NCBI RefSeq assembly: GCF_028369295.1
Contig: NZ_JAQMYP010000009.1
Location: 62,001-126,000 of the forward strand
Length of the DNA stretch: 64,000 nucleotides
Source of the DNA: Streptomyces sp. HD
GTDB lineage: Bacteria > Actinomycetota > Actinomycetes > Streptomycetales > Streptomycetaceae
Direction: 5' to 3'
Positions 29,645 to 38,040 of the stretch are shown piece after piece. Each line of letters begins with the position of its first letter. Position 1 is the stretch's first letter. The position numbers were made by a program, and so were the translations under genes. The notes under the pieces are model-generated. The model did no database searches and was not told the DNA's origin. It saw only the letters and a list, made by a program, of their open reading frames with translations.

Positions 29645-30658
29645 TTGACAACAAATCGGACTAAGGTGACACATCCCCATGCGGTTACCGAGCTGTGTGA
29701 GGAAGGGAGCCGTCTCTACGCGACCGCCCTGCGCACAGGACGCATTCTGCGGGCGGATGTCGAGCCTGCTCCGTGCCTGATGGAGTTCGCCCTCCTCCAC
29801 CCCGATCCCGACGACGCGCAATGGTTGCGACCGGTTCCCCCGTCGCTCGCGCTCGCCCAGCGGCTCAATCCGATCGAGCGCGAGATCACCGCGCAACGGC
29901 GTATGTCCATCGAAATCGCCGAGGTCTTCGAGCCATTCATGGCCCTCGGCGCCCAGGACGCCGCCCCCACCCACGCGATCACCGTGCTGGAGGGCCTCGA
30001 CCGCATCAACACTGCTCTCGACCTGGCGACGGCCCAGTGCCAGACCGAGGTGCTCGCGGTCCAGCCGAGCGGTCGCGCAAGCCCCGAGAACCGGCTCCTG
30101 GAGGCCCTGGAGCGCGACAAGCCGCTGATCGACCGCGGGGTGCGGATCCGGACCCTCTACCAGCACACGGCGCGCTACATACCCGACCGGCTCGCCTACA
30201 TGGACCGGTTCGCCGACGGCAAGGTCGAGTACCGCACCATCGACGAGCTCGTCGAGCGCCTCATCATCTGCGACGAGACCGTCGCCTTCATCCCCATACG
30301 GGACGACCGTCAGGTGGCCCTGGAACTCCGTCACCCGGGTCTGGTCCGCTATCTGATCAAGGTCTTCGAGTTCATGTGGACGCGCGCGGTACCGCTGCAG
30401 GCGGGTACGCCGTACGAGACCGACCCGGACGGCATCACCGACATCCAGCACTCCATCGCCAAGCTCCTCGTGGAAGGCCACGTCGACGAGGCAATCGCCC
30501 GGCGCCTCGGCATGAACGTACGCACCTGCCGCGCCCACATAGCCAAGCTGGCCACGGCCCTGGGCAGCGGCAGCCGGGCTCAACTCGGCTTCCTCATAGC
30601 CCAGTCGGGGATCCTGAACCAGGATCACCGGCCGTCAGGGGGAGAGGGTCACGCGTGA
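29645..30658 (+). CDS. LuxR-type HTH regulator A (TrmB/PLD-like sensor region)
   Basis: A 337-aa regulator. The N-terminal two thirds contain the conserved blocks AEVFEPF, VLEGLDRIN, TEVLAVQPSG and RTLYQHTARYIPDRLAYMDRF, a region I associate with TrmB-like effector domains. The C-terminal 65 residues are a LuxR helix-turn-helix (IAKLLVEGHVDEAIARRLGMNVRTCRAHIAKL). TTG 29645 is preferred because GGTGGAG precedes it; ATG 29618 lacks a site. It is divergent from the peptide operon and overlaps regulator B by 4 bp. Target and ligand are unknown. Confidence 0.8.
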   Translation: MTTNRTKVTHPHAVTELCEEGSRLYATALRTGRILRADVEPAPCLMEFALLHPDPDDAQWLRPVPPSLALAQRLNPIEREITAQRRMSIEIAEVFEPFMALGAQDAAPTHAITVLEGLDRINTALDLATAQCQTEVLAVQPSGRASPENRLLEALERDKPLIDRGVRIRTLYQHTARYIPDRLAYMDRFADGKVEYRTIDELVERLIICDETVAFIPIRDDRQVALELRHPGLVRYLIKVFEFMWTRAVPLQAGTPYETDPDGITDIQHSIAKLLVEGHVDEAIARRLGMNVRTCRAHIAKLATALGSGSRAQLGFLIAQSGILNQDHRPSGGEGHA

Positions 30659-31659
30659 CCGCACAGGCGCATGGCCACCCGGCGGAAGAGGTGTGCGCCG
30701 CGGGCCTGGCGCTGTACGCCCGCGCGCTGCGTGAGGGCGGTGTGCAGGTGCCGGACGCCGCGCCGGTGCCGTGTCTGCTGCACTCGGGGCTGCTCCGCCC
30801 GGACGCCGACGACCCGCGTGCCCTGCGCCCGCTCCCTCCCGCGCTGGCCCTGCCGAGGCTGCTGCGCGGCATCGCCGAGGACATCGCCCGGCAGCGCCGT
30901 ACCGAGACACGGCTGACCGAGGCGTTCGAGCCGCTGCTCGCCCTCGCCGAGCCCGGCCCCGATCCCGCGGCGCACGCCGACGTCCGCCTGCTGAGCGGGA
31001 TCGGCGCGATCAACCGCACCGTCACCCAGGCGATGGTGGAGGCCACCACGGAGATGCTCACCGTCCAGCCCCACCACACCTACATCGGCATCTCCCCGGA
31101 ACTCCATGCCCAGGCCATGGAACGCGACCAGTCGTTCCTGGACCGCGGCGGTCGGATCAGGTCCCTCTACCAGCACACCACGCGGCACATGCCCATGCTG
31201 CTGGCCCGTTACGAGCACCTGAAGGGCGACGTGGAGGCCCGCACCCTGGACGAGGTGACCGAGCGTCTCCTCGTCATCGACCGCACCGTCGCCTTCATCC
31301 CCGCGAACGCGGACCGCACCCTCGCGCTGGAGCTGCGGCACCCGGCGATCGTGACCTACCTGGCGACGGTGTTCGCCCGCCTGTGGCGCCTGGCCACCCC
31401 CATGCACCCCGAGACCGTCCGGCAGCCCACCCTCAACGGCGTGACCCCGCGTCAGCGTGCCATAGCCGCCCTGCTCATCGAGGGCCACACCGACGCCGTC
31501 ATCGCCGACCGGCTCGGCATGAACATCCGCACCGCGCGCGTCCACATCGCCAAGCTCGCGGCGACGCTGGGCAGTGAGAGCCGGGCCCAACTCGGTTATC
31601 TCATCGGCCGGTCGGGGATTCTCGACCGGGAGCCCCGGGGCCCCCTGGAATCCCGCTGA
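30655..31659 (+). CDS. LuxR-type HTH regulator B (paralogue of A)
   Basis: A 334-aa paralogue of regulator A with the same layout: EAFEPLLAL, TEMLTVQPHH, RIRSLYQHTTRHMPMLLARYEHL, the AFIPANADRTLALELRHPA block, and a C-terminal HTH (IAALLIEGHTDAVIADRLGMNIRTARVHIAKL). The GTG start overlaps the stop of regulator A, so the two are co-translated and could form a heteromer. Its 3' end overlaps the convergent regulator C by 59 bp. Confidence 0.85.
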   Translation: MTAQAHGHPAEEVCAAGLALYARALREGGVQVPDAAPVPCLLHSGLLRPDADDPRALRPLPPALALPRLLRGIAEDIARQRRTETRLTEAFEPLLALAEPGPDPAAHADVRLLSGIGAINRTVTQAMVEATTEMLTVQPHHTYIGISPELHAQAMERDQSFLDRGGRIRSLYQHTTRHMPMLLARYEHLKGDVEARTLDEVTERLLVIDRTVAFIPANADRTLALELRHPAIVTYLATVFARLWRLATPMHPETVRQPTLNGVTPRQRAIAALLIEGHTDAVIADRLGMNIRTARVHIAKLAATLGSESRAQLGYLIGRSGILDREPRGPLESR

Positions 31660-32707
31660 CGCCGGACGGTCCCGGTATCCCCGGCACGCCGGCGACGCTG
31701 ATCACCGCGGCCTCGGAGGACGACGCCCGCGGCCGGTCCAGGCCCACCTGAGCGATACGGACCCCGAGTTGCGTACGGCTCGCCGCGCCCAGCGTCTCCG
31801 ACAGCCGTGCGATGTGCGCCCGGCAGGTACGGACGCTGATCCCGAGCCGTTCCGCGATCACCGCGTCCTGGTGTCCCTCGGCGAGCAGCGCGGCGATGGA
31901 CTGTTCGCGATGGGAGATGCCCTCGATGCCGGTGTCGGGGAGGGGCGCCGTCAGCGGGATGGCCAGTCGCCACAGCCGCTCGAACACGGTCAGCAGGTAG
32001 TGCACCAGGGCCGGGTGCCGCAGCTCCAGCGCGAGGGTGCGGTCGGCGTTCGCGGGAATGAAGGCGACCGTGCGGTCGAAGAGGATCAGCCGGTCGATCA
32101 CCTCGTCCAGCGTGCGGGCCTCGACCGAATCGCCCATCAGCTCAAGGTAGTTGAGCAGTCCCTGGCCGTGCCGGGCCACATGGGTGTACAGGTCCCGCAT
32201 CCGCACGCCCCGCCCGCGCAGCGCCATCGCCCGGTGCAGCCCCTCGGTCAGCTCGTGCTCGGGGCGGATGCCGCCGGGCTGCACGGTCAGCACCTCCGTG
32301 GTGCACGCCTCGGTCGCCGCGTCGAGGGCCCCCTGGATGCGGGAGGCGCCGTCCAGCACCCGGATCGCCGTGCCCTCCGCGCCGGACGCCTGCGCCGACA
32401 TGGGGCCCAGCCCGGCGTACCACTCGAACGCCGACACCGCCGAGCCCACCCGCCGCTGGCTCGCGCTGACCTCGTCGTACACACCGCGCAGCAGCCGCGT
32501 CATGACCTCCTGCGGGGAGGTCGGCACCAGCCAGTCCATGTCGTCGGGATCGGGGTGCAGCAGGGCCAGCTCCAGCAGACAGGGCACCGGCTCCGCGTCC
32601 CGGCGGGGCACACGGCCACGCCGTACGGCCCGGGAATACACGCGATCCCCGGCCTCGCACAGTCGGTCGGCACCGTGTGGATGCTCCTCCGTCCCGTGCC
32701 CGGCCAT
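31601..32707 (-). CDS. LuxR-type HTH regulator C (paralogue of A and B)
   Basis: A 368-aa third member of the family, sharing AFIPANADRTLALELRHPALVHYLLTVFERLWRLA with regulator B and ending in the same HTH type (IAALLAEGHQDAVIAERLGISVRTCRAHIARL). ATG 32707 is chosen because similarity starts just after it and a GGGGGTGG site precedes it. A 35-residue collagen-like tail (GVPGIPGPSGVSG) follows the HTH; its last 59 bp are antisense to the end of regulator B. The tail may be a by-product of that overlap. Confidence 0.85.
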   Translation of the reverse strand: MAGHGTEEHPHGADRLCEAGDRVYSRAVRRGRVPRRDAEPVPCLLELALLHPDPDDMDWLVPTSPQEVMTRLLRGVYDEVSASQRRVGSAVSAFEWYAGLGPMSAQASGAEGTAIRVLDGASRIQGALDAATEACTTEVLTVQPGGIRPEHELTEGLHRAMALRGRGVRMRDLYTHVARHGQGLLNYLELMGDSVEARTLDEVIDRLILFDRTVAFIPANADRTLALELRHPALVHYLLTVFERLWRLAIPLTAPLPDTGIEGISHREQSIAALLAEGHQDAVIAERLGISVRTCRAHIARLSETLGAASRTQLGVRIAQVGLDRPRASSSEAAVISVAGVPGIPGPSGVSGIPGGPGAPGRESPTGR

Positions 32708-33137
32708 CGCCCATCCACCCCCGGTTCTTGCCTCTCGCCGGCTCGCCCGCTGCTGGAGCGCGGTGCCGACACCGTCACCGGGACGCCCCGGCAGGGCATG
32801 GCCCTGGTCGAGGGGCCCACCATGCACAGCCCTTCGGGCGGACGACGGGAAGGGTGACGACTGAGCCGAGTTCGCTCGCGCTTCCGCAGCGCAACTATGC
32901 GCGGACCGGCCGTGCTCCGCAACACGGCTCCGGGCGGGGTGGGCGCCGTAAAGCACCGGTATGCCCAATTATTTCCTAGCCTCCGTCCTTCGAGTTGCAA
33001 CAAGCTGGGGGTGTCGATCCAGCCCTTTGCCCTGTGCGCAGCAAAGTGCCTCACGTCCGGACGCGGCCCTTCCGCCTGGCATCTCCCGGAAATCCCCCAG
33101 TGATCACCGCGTTACGCGCCGCGCTTAACGTCAGGCC
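32708..33137. other. 430-bp divergent intergenic region
   Basis: It lies between regulator C (leftward) and the ATP-grasp operon (rightward). An AT-richer stretch near 32950-32990 and a TTAACGT/GCGTTACGCG segment at about 33110-33130 are promoter candidates. I see no gene with convincing codon use here; frames that cross it extend regulator C only. Confidence 0.4.
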
Positions 33138-34682
33138 ATGGCGGACATATTTGACGCATACGCGCTGGCCGACGCGTGGGACGAGATGTTCGATCGGCCG
33201 GGTGAGGTCAGGACCGCCTATGAGCCGGTGCTGGCTGCACTTCAGCCGATCGCCCCGAGTGAACTCAGGTTCCGGGCCGACCAGATGGCCCGCGCGTTCA
33301 CCGACCGCGGCGTGACCTACGCCTTCGCGGGCGAGGAGCGGCCCTGGCCGCTGGACCTCGTGCCCCGCATCCTCGACGCCCTGGAATGGGATCTCATACA
33401 ACGCGGGGTGAGTCAGCGGGTCAGGGCCCTGGAGGCCTACCTCGCCGACGCCTACGGGCCCGCCCGCGCCTTCGAGGACGGCGTCGTGCCCTGGCGGCTG
33501 CTGCTCAACTCCCCGCACTTCCACCGGGCGGCCCACGGGATCGAGCCACCGGGCGGGGTCCGGATCCATGTCGCCGGGATCGACCTCGTACGGGACGAGG
33601 CCGGGGACTTCCGGGTCCTGGAGGACAATGTGCGGGTCCCCAGCGGGGTCTCGTACGTGATCGAGAACCGGCGTGCCATGACCCGGATCTTCCCCTCCCT
33701 CTTCGCCGAGCAGCACGTCCTGCCCGTCGACGGCTACACGCAGAAGCTGCTCGCCGCACTGCGCGCCGCCGCGCCGGACGGGACCGGGGATCCGCGCGTC
33801 GTCGTGCTCACCCCCGGGCCCAACAACGCCGCCTACTTCGAACACGCCCTGCTGGCCCGGCTGATGGGTGTGCAGCTCGTCGAGGGGCACGACCTGGTGT
33901 GCCGCAACAACCGCGTGTGGATGCGCACGACACGTGGCGAGGTCCCCGTCCATGTCGTATACCGGCGGCTGGACGACGACTTCCTCGACCCCCTCCACTT
34001 CCGCCCCGACTCGGTGATCGGCTGTCCGGGCATCCTCAGCGCGGCCATGGCCGGCAACGTCACACTCGCGAACGCCGTGGGGAACGGCATCGCCGACGAC
34101 AAGCTCCTCTACACCTACGTCCCGGACCTCGTCCGCTACTACCTCGGCGAGGAGCCGATCCTCCCCAACGTCGAGTCCTACCGCCCTGACGAGCCGGGCC
34201 AGTTGGAGGCCGTCCTCGACCAGATCGAGCAGCTGGTCATCAAGCCCGTCGACGGCGCCGGCGGCCAGGGCATCGTCATCGGCCCCAAGGCCGACCGCGA
34301 GACGATCGAACGCACTCGCAAAGCCGTCATCGCCGACCCGCGCGGCTTCATCGCCCAACGGCCCGTCGCCCTGTCCACCTCCCCCACCCTCGCGGGCGAG
34401 CGCATGGCACCACGCCACATCGATCTGCGCCCCTTCGCGGTCAACGACGGCAACGATGTCTGGGTGCTGCCCGGCGGCCTCACCCGCGTCGCCCTCCAGG
34501 AGGGCAACCTGATCGTCAACTCCAGCCAGGGCGGCGGCTCCAAGGACACCTGGGTGCTGGCCGAGGGGCCGGCGCAGTCCCCGGGGACGCCGAGCGCCGG
34601 AGAGCTCCTGAAGGTCGCACCGCGTCAGCTCGGACCCGACGGCACCCCCGCCGTCGTACAGGAAGGAGCGCAGCAGCAGTGA
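33138..34682 (+). CDS. Circularly permuted ATP-grasp protein
   Basis: A 514-aa member of the CPATP-grasp family (DUF404/DUF407). Recognisable blocks are DLVRDEAGDFRVLEDNVRVPSGVSYVIENR, VVVLTPGPNNAAYFEHALLARLMG, VDGAGGQGIVIGP (nucleotide loop) and PSRHIDLRPF-like APRHIDLRPFAV. The family is predicted to form amide or peptide bonds. It overlaps the alpha-E gene by 4 bp, and a transglutaminase-like gene follows. This three-gene set is widespread in bacteria and its product is not known. Confidence 0.93.
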   Translation: MADIFDAYALADAWDEMFDRPGEVRTAYEPVLAALQPIAPSELRFRADQMARAFTDRGVTYAFAGEERPWPLDLVPRILDALEWDLIQRGVSQRVRALEAYLADAYGPARAFEDGVVPWRLLLNSPHFHRAAHGIEPPGGVRIHVAGIDLVRDEAGDFRVLEDNVRVPSGVSYVIENRRAMTRIFPSLFAEQHVLPVDGYTQKLLAALRAAAPDGTGDPRVVVLTPGPNNAAYFEHALLARLMGVQLVEGHDLVCRNNRVWMRTTRGEVPVHVVYRRLDDDFLDPLHFRPDSVIGCPGILSAAMAGNVTLANAVGNGIADDKLLYTYVPDLVRYYLGEEPILPNVESYRPDEPGQLEAVLDQIEQLVIKPVDGAGGQGIVIGPKADRETIERTRKAVIADPRGFIAQRPVALSTSPTLAGERMAPRHIDLRPFAVNDGNDVWVLPGGLTRVALQEGNLIVNSSQGGGSKDTWVLAEGPAQSPGTPSAGELLKVAPRQLGPDGTPAVVQEGAQQQ

Positions 34683-35611
34683 ACGACGTGATCCTCTCCC
34701 GTATCGCCGAATCCCTGACCTGGACCGGGCGTTACGTCGAGCGTGCCGACGCCACGGGCCGCATCCTCGACGCCTACCTGCACCGCATGCTGGAGGATCC
34801 CTGGCGCGACGAGGACGTCGCCTGCCGGTCGCTGTACGCGATCCTCGGGATGGACGCGGGCGGGGCACCGGTGGACATGCAGCAGGTGCTCGACCAGCTG
34901 GCCTTCGACGCCCGCTCGACCGGGTCGATCGAGGGCGCGCTGGGCGCTGCCCGGCTGAACGCGCGCAGCGCCCGCGAGGCCGTCTCCTCCGAGATGTGGG
35001 AGTGCCTGAACTCGACGTGGCACGCGCTCGCGGACCAGCGGCTCGCGGCCAGACGGACGGGGCCGTACGCGTACCTGGAACTGGTCCGCCGCCGGGCCGC
35101 GCTCTTCTTCGGTCTCGCCGACTCGACGATGAGCCGGGACGACAGCTGGCGCTTCGTCGTGCTGGGCCGGAGTCTGGAGCGGGTGGACATGACCGTACGG
35201 CTGCTGTCGGTGCGGGTGCTGGACGCCGCCCACGCGCCGGACTGGCCGACCCTGCTGAGCGCGTCCGGCGCCGACGAGGCGTACGCGCGCGTGTACAGCG
35301 GCTTCGGGGACACCCCTCGGGTGGCCGAATTCCTGCTGCTGGACCGGGACTTCCCGCGCTCGGCGCTGCACGCACTGACCACGGCGGAGGAGTGCCTCAC
35401 CGCGCTGGGCCGGCCCCGCCAGGATCCGGCGCGCCGCCCGATCGGCCGGATGCGCACCCGCCTGGAATACCTGGACACACACGCCCTGGAGGACCAGCTG
35501 CCCGCGCTGCTACGGGACTTGCAGCAGTCCTGCATGACCTCGGCGGACGCGGTGGCCGACCGGTTCTTCCCGTACCAGGGGCCCGTCGAGTGGGCCCAGG
35601 AAGGAGCGTGA
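34679..35611 (+). CDS. Alpha-E domain protein (DUF403)
   Basis: A 310-aa all-alpha protein opening ILSRIAESLTWTGRYVERADATGRILDAYLHRML, the standard alpha-E signature, with the LGRSLERVDMTVRLL and SALHALTTAEECLTAL blocks. It always accompanies the circularly permuted ATP-grasp protein and presumably works with it. Genes on both sides are coupled (4-bp overlap upstream, 1-bp gap downstream). Confidence 0.92.
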   Translation: MNDVILSRIAESLTWTGRYVERADATGRILDAYLHRMLEDPWRDEDVACRSLYAILGMDAGGAPVDMQQVLDQLAFDARSTGSIEGALGAARLNARSAREAVSSEMWECLNSTWHALADQRLAARRTGPYAYLELVRRRAALFFGLADSTMSRDDSWRFVVLGRSLERVDMTVRLLSVRVLDAAHAPDWPTLLSASGADEAYARVYSGFGDTPRVAEFLLLDRDFPRSALHALTTAEECLTALGRPRQDPARRPIGRMRTRLEYLDTHALEDQLPALLRDLQQSCMTSADAVADRFFPYQGPVEWAQEGA

Positions 35612-35612
35612 G

Positions 35613-36467
35613 ATGACCACCCAGGGAACTCGTCGTCTGCGCATCAAGCACCTCACGAAGGTCGCGTACGCCCAGCCGGCGGCCTCGTCCCACAACGAGG
35701 TCCGGATGACCCCGCTGACCCTCCCCGGCCAGACCACCCTGGACGCCCGGGTCACCGTCAACCCGTCGACCCCCACCTGGTCGTACTGGGACTACTGGGG
35801 CACCCAGGTCACCGGCTTCGATCTGATGGACCCGCACGGCCACCTCACCATCACGGCCTCCAGCCTGGTCGAGACCCACCCGGCGGGCCCGCTCCCCGAG
35901 GCGCCCACATGGCGGGGGCTCGCCGAGCGGACGGCGAACTCGCGACTGGCGGAGTACATCAACCCCACGGCCCGTACGACGGTCCCCGCCGGGCTGATCG
36001 AGCGGGCCCGCGATGTCACGGCCGGCCTCGACCCGCACGAGGCGGCCGTCGCCGTGTCCTCGCTGGTCGCCGACCGGGTGGCCTACCTCCCCGGCACCAC
36101 GGGCGTGAACACGTCCGCCGCCGAGGCCTGGGAGCAGTCGGCGGGCGTCTGCCAGGACATCGCCCACCTCACCATCGCCCTGCTGCGCGGCCTGGGGCTC
36201 CCGACCCGCTATGTCTCGGGCTACCTCCACCCCGACCGCGAGGCGGAACTGCACCGCCCGGTGGCCGGCCAGAGCCACGCCTGGATCGAGTACTGGGCGG
36301 ACGACTGGTGCGGCTACGACCCCACCAACCGGACGCGGGCCGACGAGTCCCACGTCGTGGTCGGGCGAGGGCGCGACTACGACGATGTCACTCCGCACAA
36401 AGGGATCTACCGGGGCGTTCCGGGCGGACCGCCGGAGGTGACGGTGGAGTTCACACGGGTGGCGTGA
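35613..36467 (+). CDS. Transglutaminase-like protease-fold protein
   Basis: A 284-aa protein with an N-terminal bacterial transglutaminase-associated beta domain (RLRIKHLTKVAYAQPAASSHNEVRMTPL). The catalytic core has Cys in SAGVCQDIAHL, His in GQSHAWIEYW and Asp in CGYDPTN, so the triad is complete. No signal peptide is seen, so it is probably cytosolic. It is the last gene of the ATP-grasp/alpha-E operon and may cleave or transfer the amide formed by the ATP-grasp partner. The Anbu peptidase found beside this set in some bacteria is absent here. Confidence 0.92.
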   Translation: MTTQGTRRLRIKHLTKVAYAQPAASSHNEVRMTPLTLPGQTTLDARVTVNPSTPTWSYWDYWGTQVTGFDLMDPHGHLTITASSLVETHPAGPLPEAPTWRGLAERTANSRLAEYINPTARTTVPAGLIERARDVTAGLDPHEAAVAVSSLVADRVAYLPGTTGVNTSAAEAWEQSAGVCQDIAHLTIALLRGLGLPTRYVSGYLHPDREAELHRPVAGQSHAWIEYWADDWCGYDPTNRTRADESHVVVGRGRDYDDVTPHKGIYRGVPGGPPEVTVEFTRVA

Positions 36468-36479
36468 ACGCGCGGCGTC

Positions 36480-37619
36480 CTACTTGCCGAGCCCGATGGA
36501 AGCGCAGTCCGCCTTGTACTTGGCCGTGCAGATGTCGCCCAGCTGATAGATGCCGTCGGCGACGACCGTCTCCTCGATGTTCTTCCGGGTCAGGGCGACC
36601 ACGGGGACCAGCAGGGCCGGGATGTTCTTGGCGGTCGGACTGTCGACCTGGTCCTGGGTGAGGGAGTCGAACTGGATGTCCTTGCCCTGGACCTTGGCGA
36701 CGGCCATCTGCGCGGCGCTCTCGGCCTCCTGCGGGTACGACTTGTACACGCTCATGAACTGCTCGCCGGACACGATCCGCTGGACGGCGTCCAGTTCGGC
36801 GTCCTGCCCCGTGATCGGCGGCAGGTTGGTCACGCCCGCGGCCTCCAGGGCCTTGATGATGCCGCCGGCCATGCCGTCGTTGGCGGCGTAGACGCCCTTG
36901 AGGTTGTTCACGCCGATCGACTTGATCGCCTGGGCCATGTTGGCCTGCGCGTTCTCCGGCTTCCAGTCCTTGGTGTCGTACGACTTGGCGATGTCCACCG
37001 TGCCGCTGAGTTCGGAGAGGGCGCCCGCCTTGAACTGCTTGGCGTTCGGGTCGGTGGGCGAGCCGTTCATCATGACGATCTTGTCGGAGGAGTCGACCTC
37101 CCCCATGGCCTCCAGGAGGCTTCGGGCCTGGACCTCGCCGACCAGTTCGTTGTCGAAGGAGACGTACGCGTCGATCGGCCCCTCGGCCAGGCGGTCGTAG
37201 GCGATGACCGGAATCCCGGCGTCCTTCGCCTTCTGCACGCCCTCGGCGATCGCGTGCGCGTCGACCGCGTCCAGCAGGATCACGTCGACCTGGTCGTCGA
37301 CCATCTGCTGCAGCTGCTCCGCCTGCTTGGACGCGCTCGCGTCCGCGTTCAGGTAGTCGACCTTGCCCTGCTTGTTGGTGAGCTCCATCACCTTGTTCCG
37401 GATGATGGGGTAGTCGAACTTGTCGTAGCGCGTGTTCGCCGTCTCCGGCAGCAGCAGCCCCACGGTGACGTCGTTGCCCTTGGTGGGGCTCGCCTCGGAG
37501 CTGTCCCCGCTGACGCCCAGCGCCCCGCACGCGGCCAGCGAAAGGGTCATCGTGGACGCGGCGGCCACGGCGGTGGCGATACGACGCGTGGGGCGCATGG
37601 GACGCATAGAGGAGCTCAC
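36480..37619 (-). CDS. Sugar ABC transporter substrate-binding lipoprotein (XylF/ChvE type)
   Basis: A 379-aa periplasmic-binding-protein-fold lipoprotein. The signal peptide ends in the lipobox SLAAC, followed by VTVGLLLPETANTRYDKFDYPIIRNKVMELTN. The blocks VDVILLDAVDAHAIAEGVQKAKDAGIPVIAYDR and SFDNELVGEVQARSL are typical of xylose- and multiple-sugar-binding proteins. The GTG start has a GAAGG site. The ATPase and permease genes are not adjacent, so it is an orphan that may use a remote transporter. It is convergent with the transglutaminase gene. Confidence 0.92.
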   Translation of the reverse strand: MSSSMRPMRPTRRIATAVAAASTMTLSLAACGALGVSGDSSEASPTKGNDVTVGLLLPETANTRYDKFDYPIIRNKVMELTNKQGKVDYLNADASASKQAEQLQQMVDDQVDVILLDAVDAHAIAEGVQKAKDAGIPVIAYDRLAEGPIDAYVSFDNELVGEVQARSLLEAMGEVDSSDKIVMMNGSPTDPNAKQFKAGALSELSGTVDIAKSYDTKDWKPENAQANMAQAIKSIGVNNLKGVYAANDGMAGGIIKALEAAGVTNLPPITGQDAELDAVQRIVSGEQFMSVYKSYPQEAESAAQMAVAKVQGKDIQFDSLTQDQVDSPTAKNIPALLVPVVALTRKNIEETVVADGIYQLGDICTAKYKADCASIGLGK

Positions 37620-37783
37620 TTCTGGTGCCTTCGGGACTCGGGCGCGCCATTGCGCCCAGATGACTGAAAAGCCAACGCGCCGTCGCCCCCCAGCGTCAAG
37701 CGGAACTACTTAACGAGTGCGCAACACCACGCTCCGCTGTGCATGTAAAGACATGACGGAACCTCTCCAAACACCCATTACAT

Positions 37784-37811
37784 CCCGTTCATCAAACCTT
37801 GAACGAACGGG
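37784..37811. promoter_or_regulatory. Nested palindrome in the sugar-binding/PA14 divergent region
   Basis: CCCGTTC (37784-37790) and GAACGGG (37805-37811) frame a second perfect inverted repeat CGTTCA-N8-TGAACG (37786-37805). It lies in the 421-bp gap (37620-38040) between the divergent sugar-binding lipoprotein and PA14-FN3 genes and fits a LacI- or ROK-type operator. Nothing else in the gap looks coding. Confidence 0.5.
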
Positions 37812-38040
37812 CGACCAAGATCAGTACAAGCCATGCCATTCCTCCCGAGTGGTGATCATGAGCGTGTTCGCTGCGCCGTCCCTCACTCGACCAGAGGATC
37901 GAACAATCCCAGCCACACCCGCGACCGCCACCACGGCCGCCTGAAAGTCAGGGGAAGGCGCGTACAACCCATGGGCCCGTCCATGAGTCGTGATCGTCGC
38001 CAGCCTTCCCCGGCCAACGACGATCACGTCCGAGGAATCA

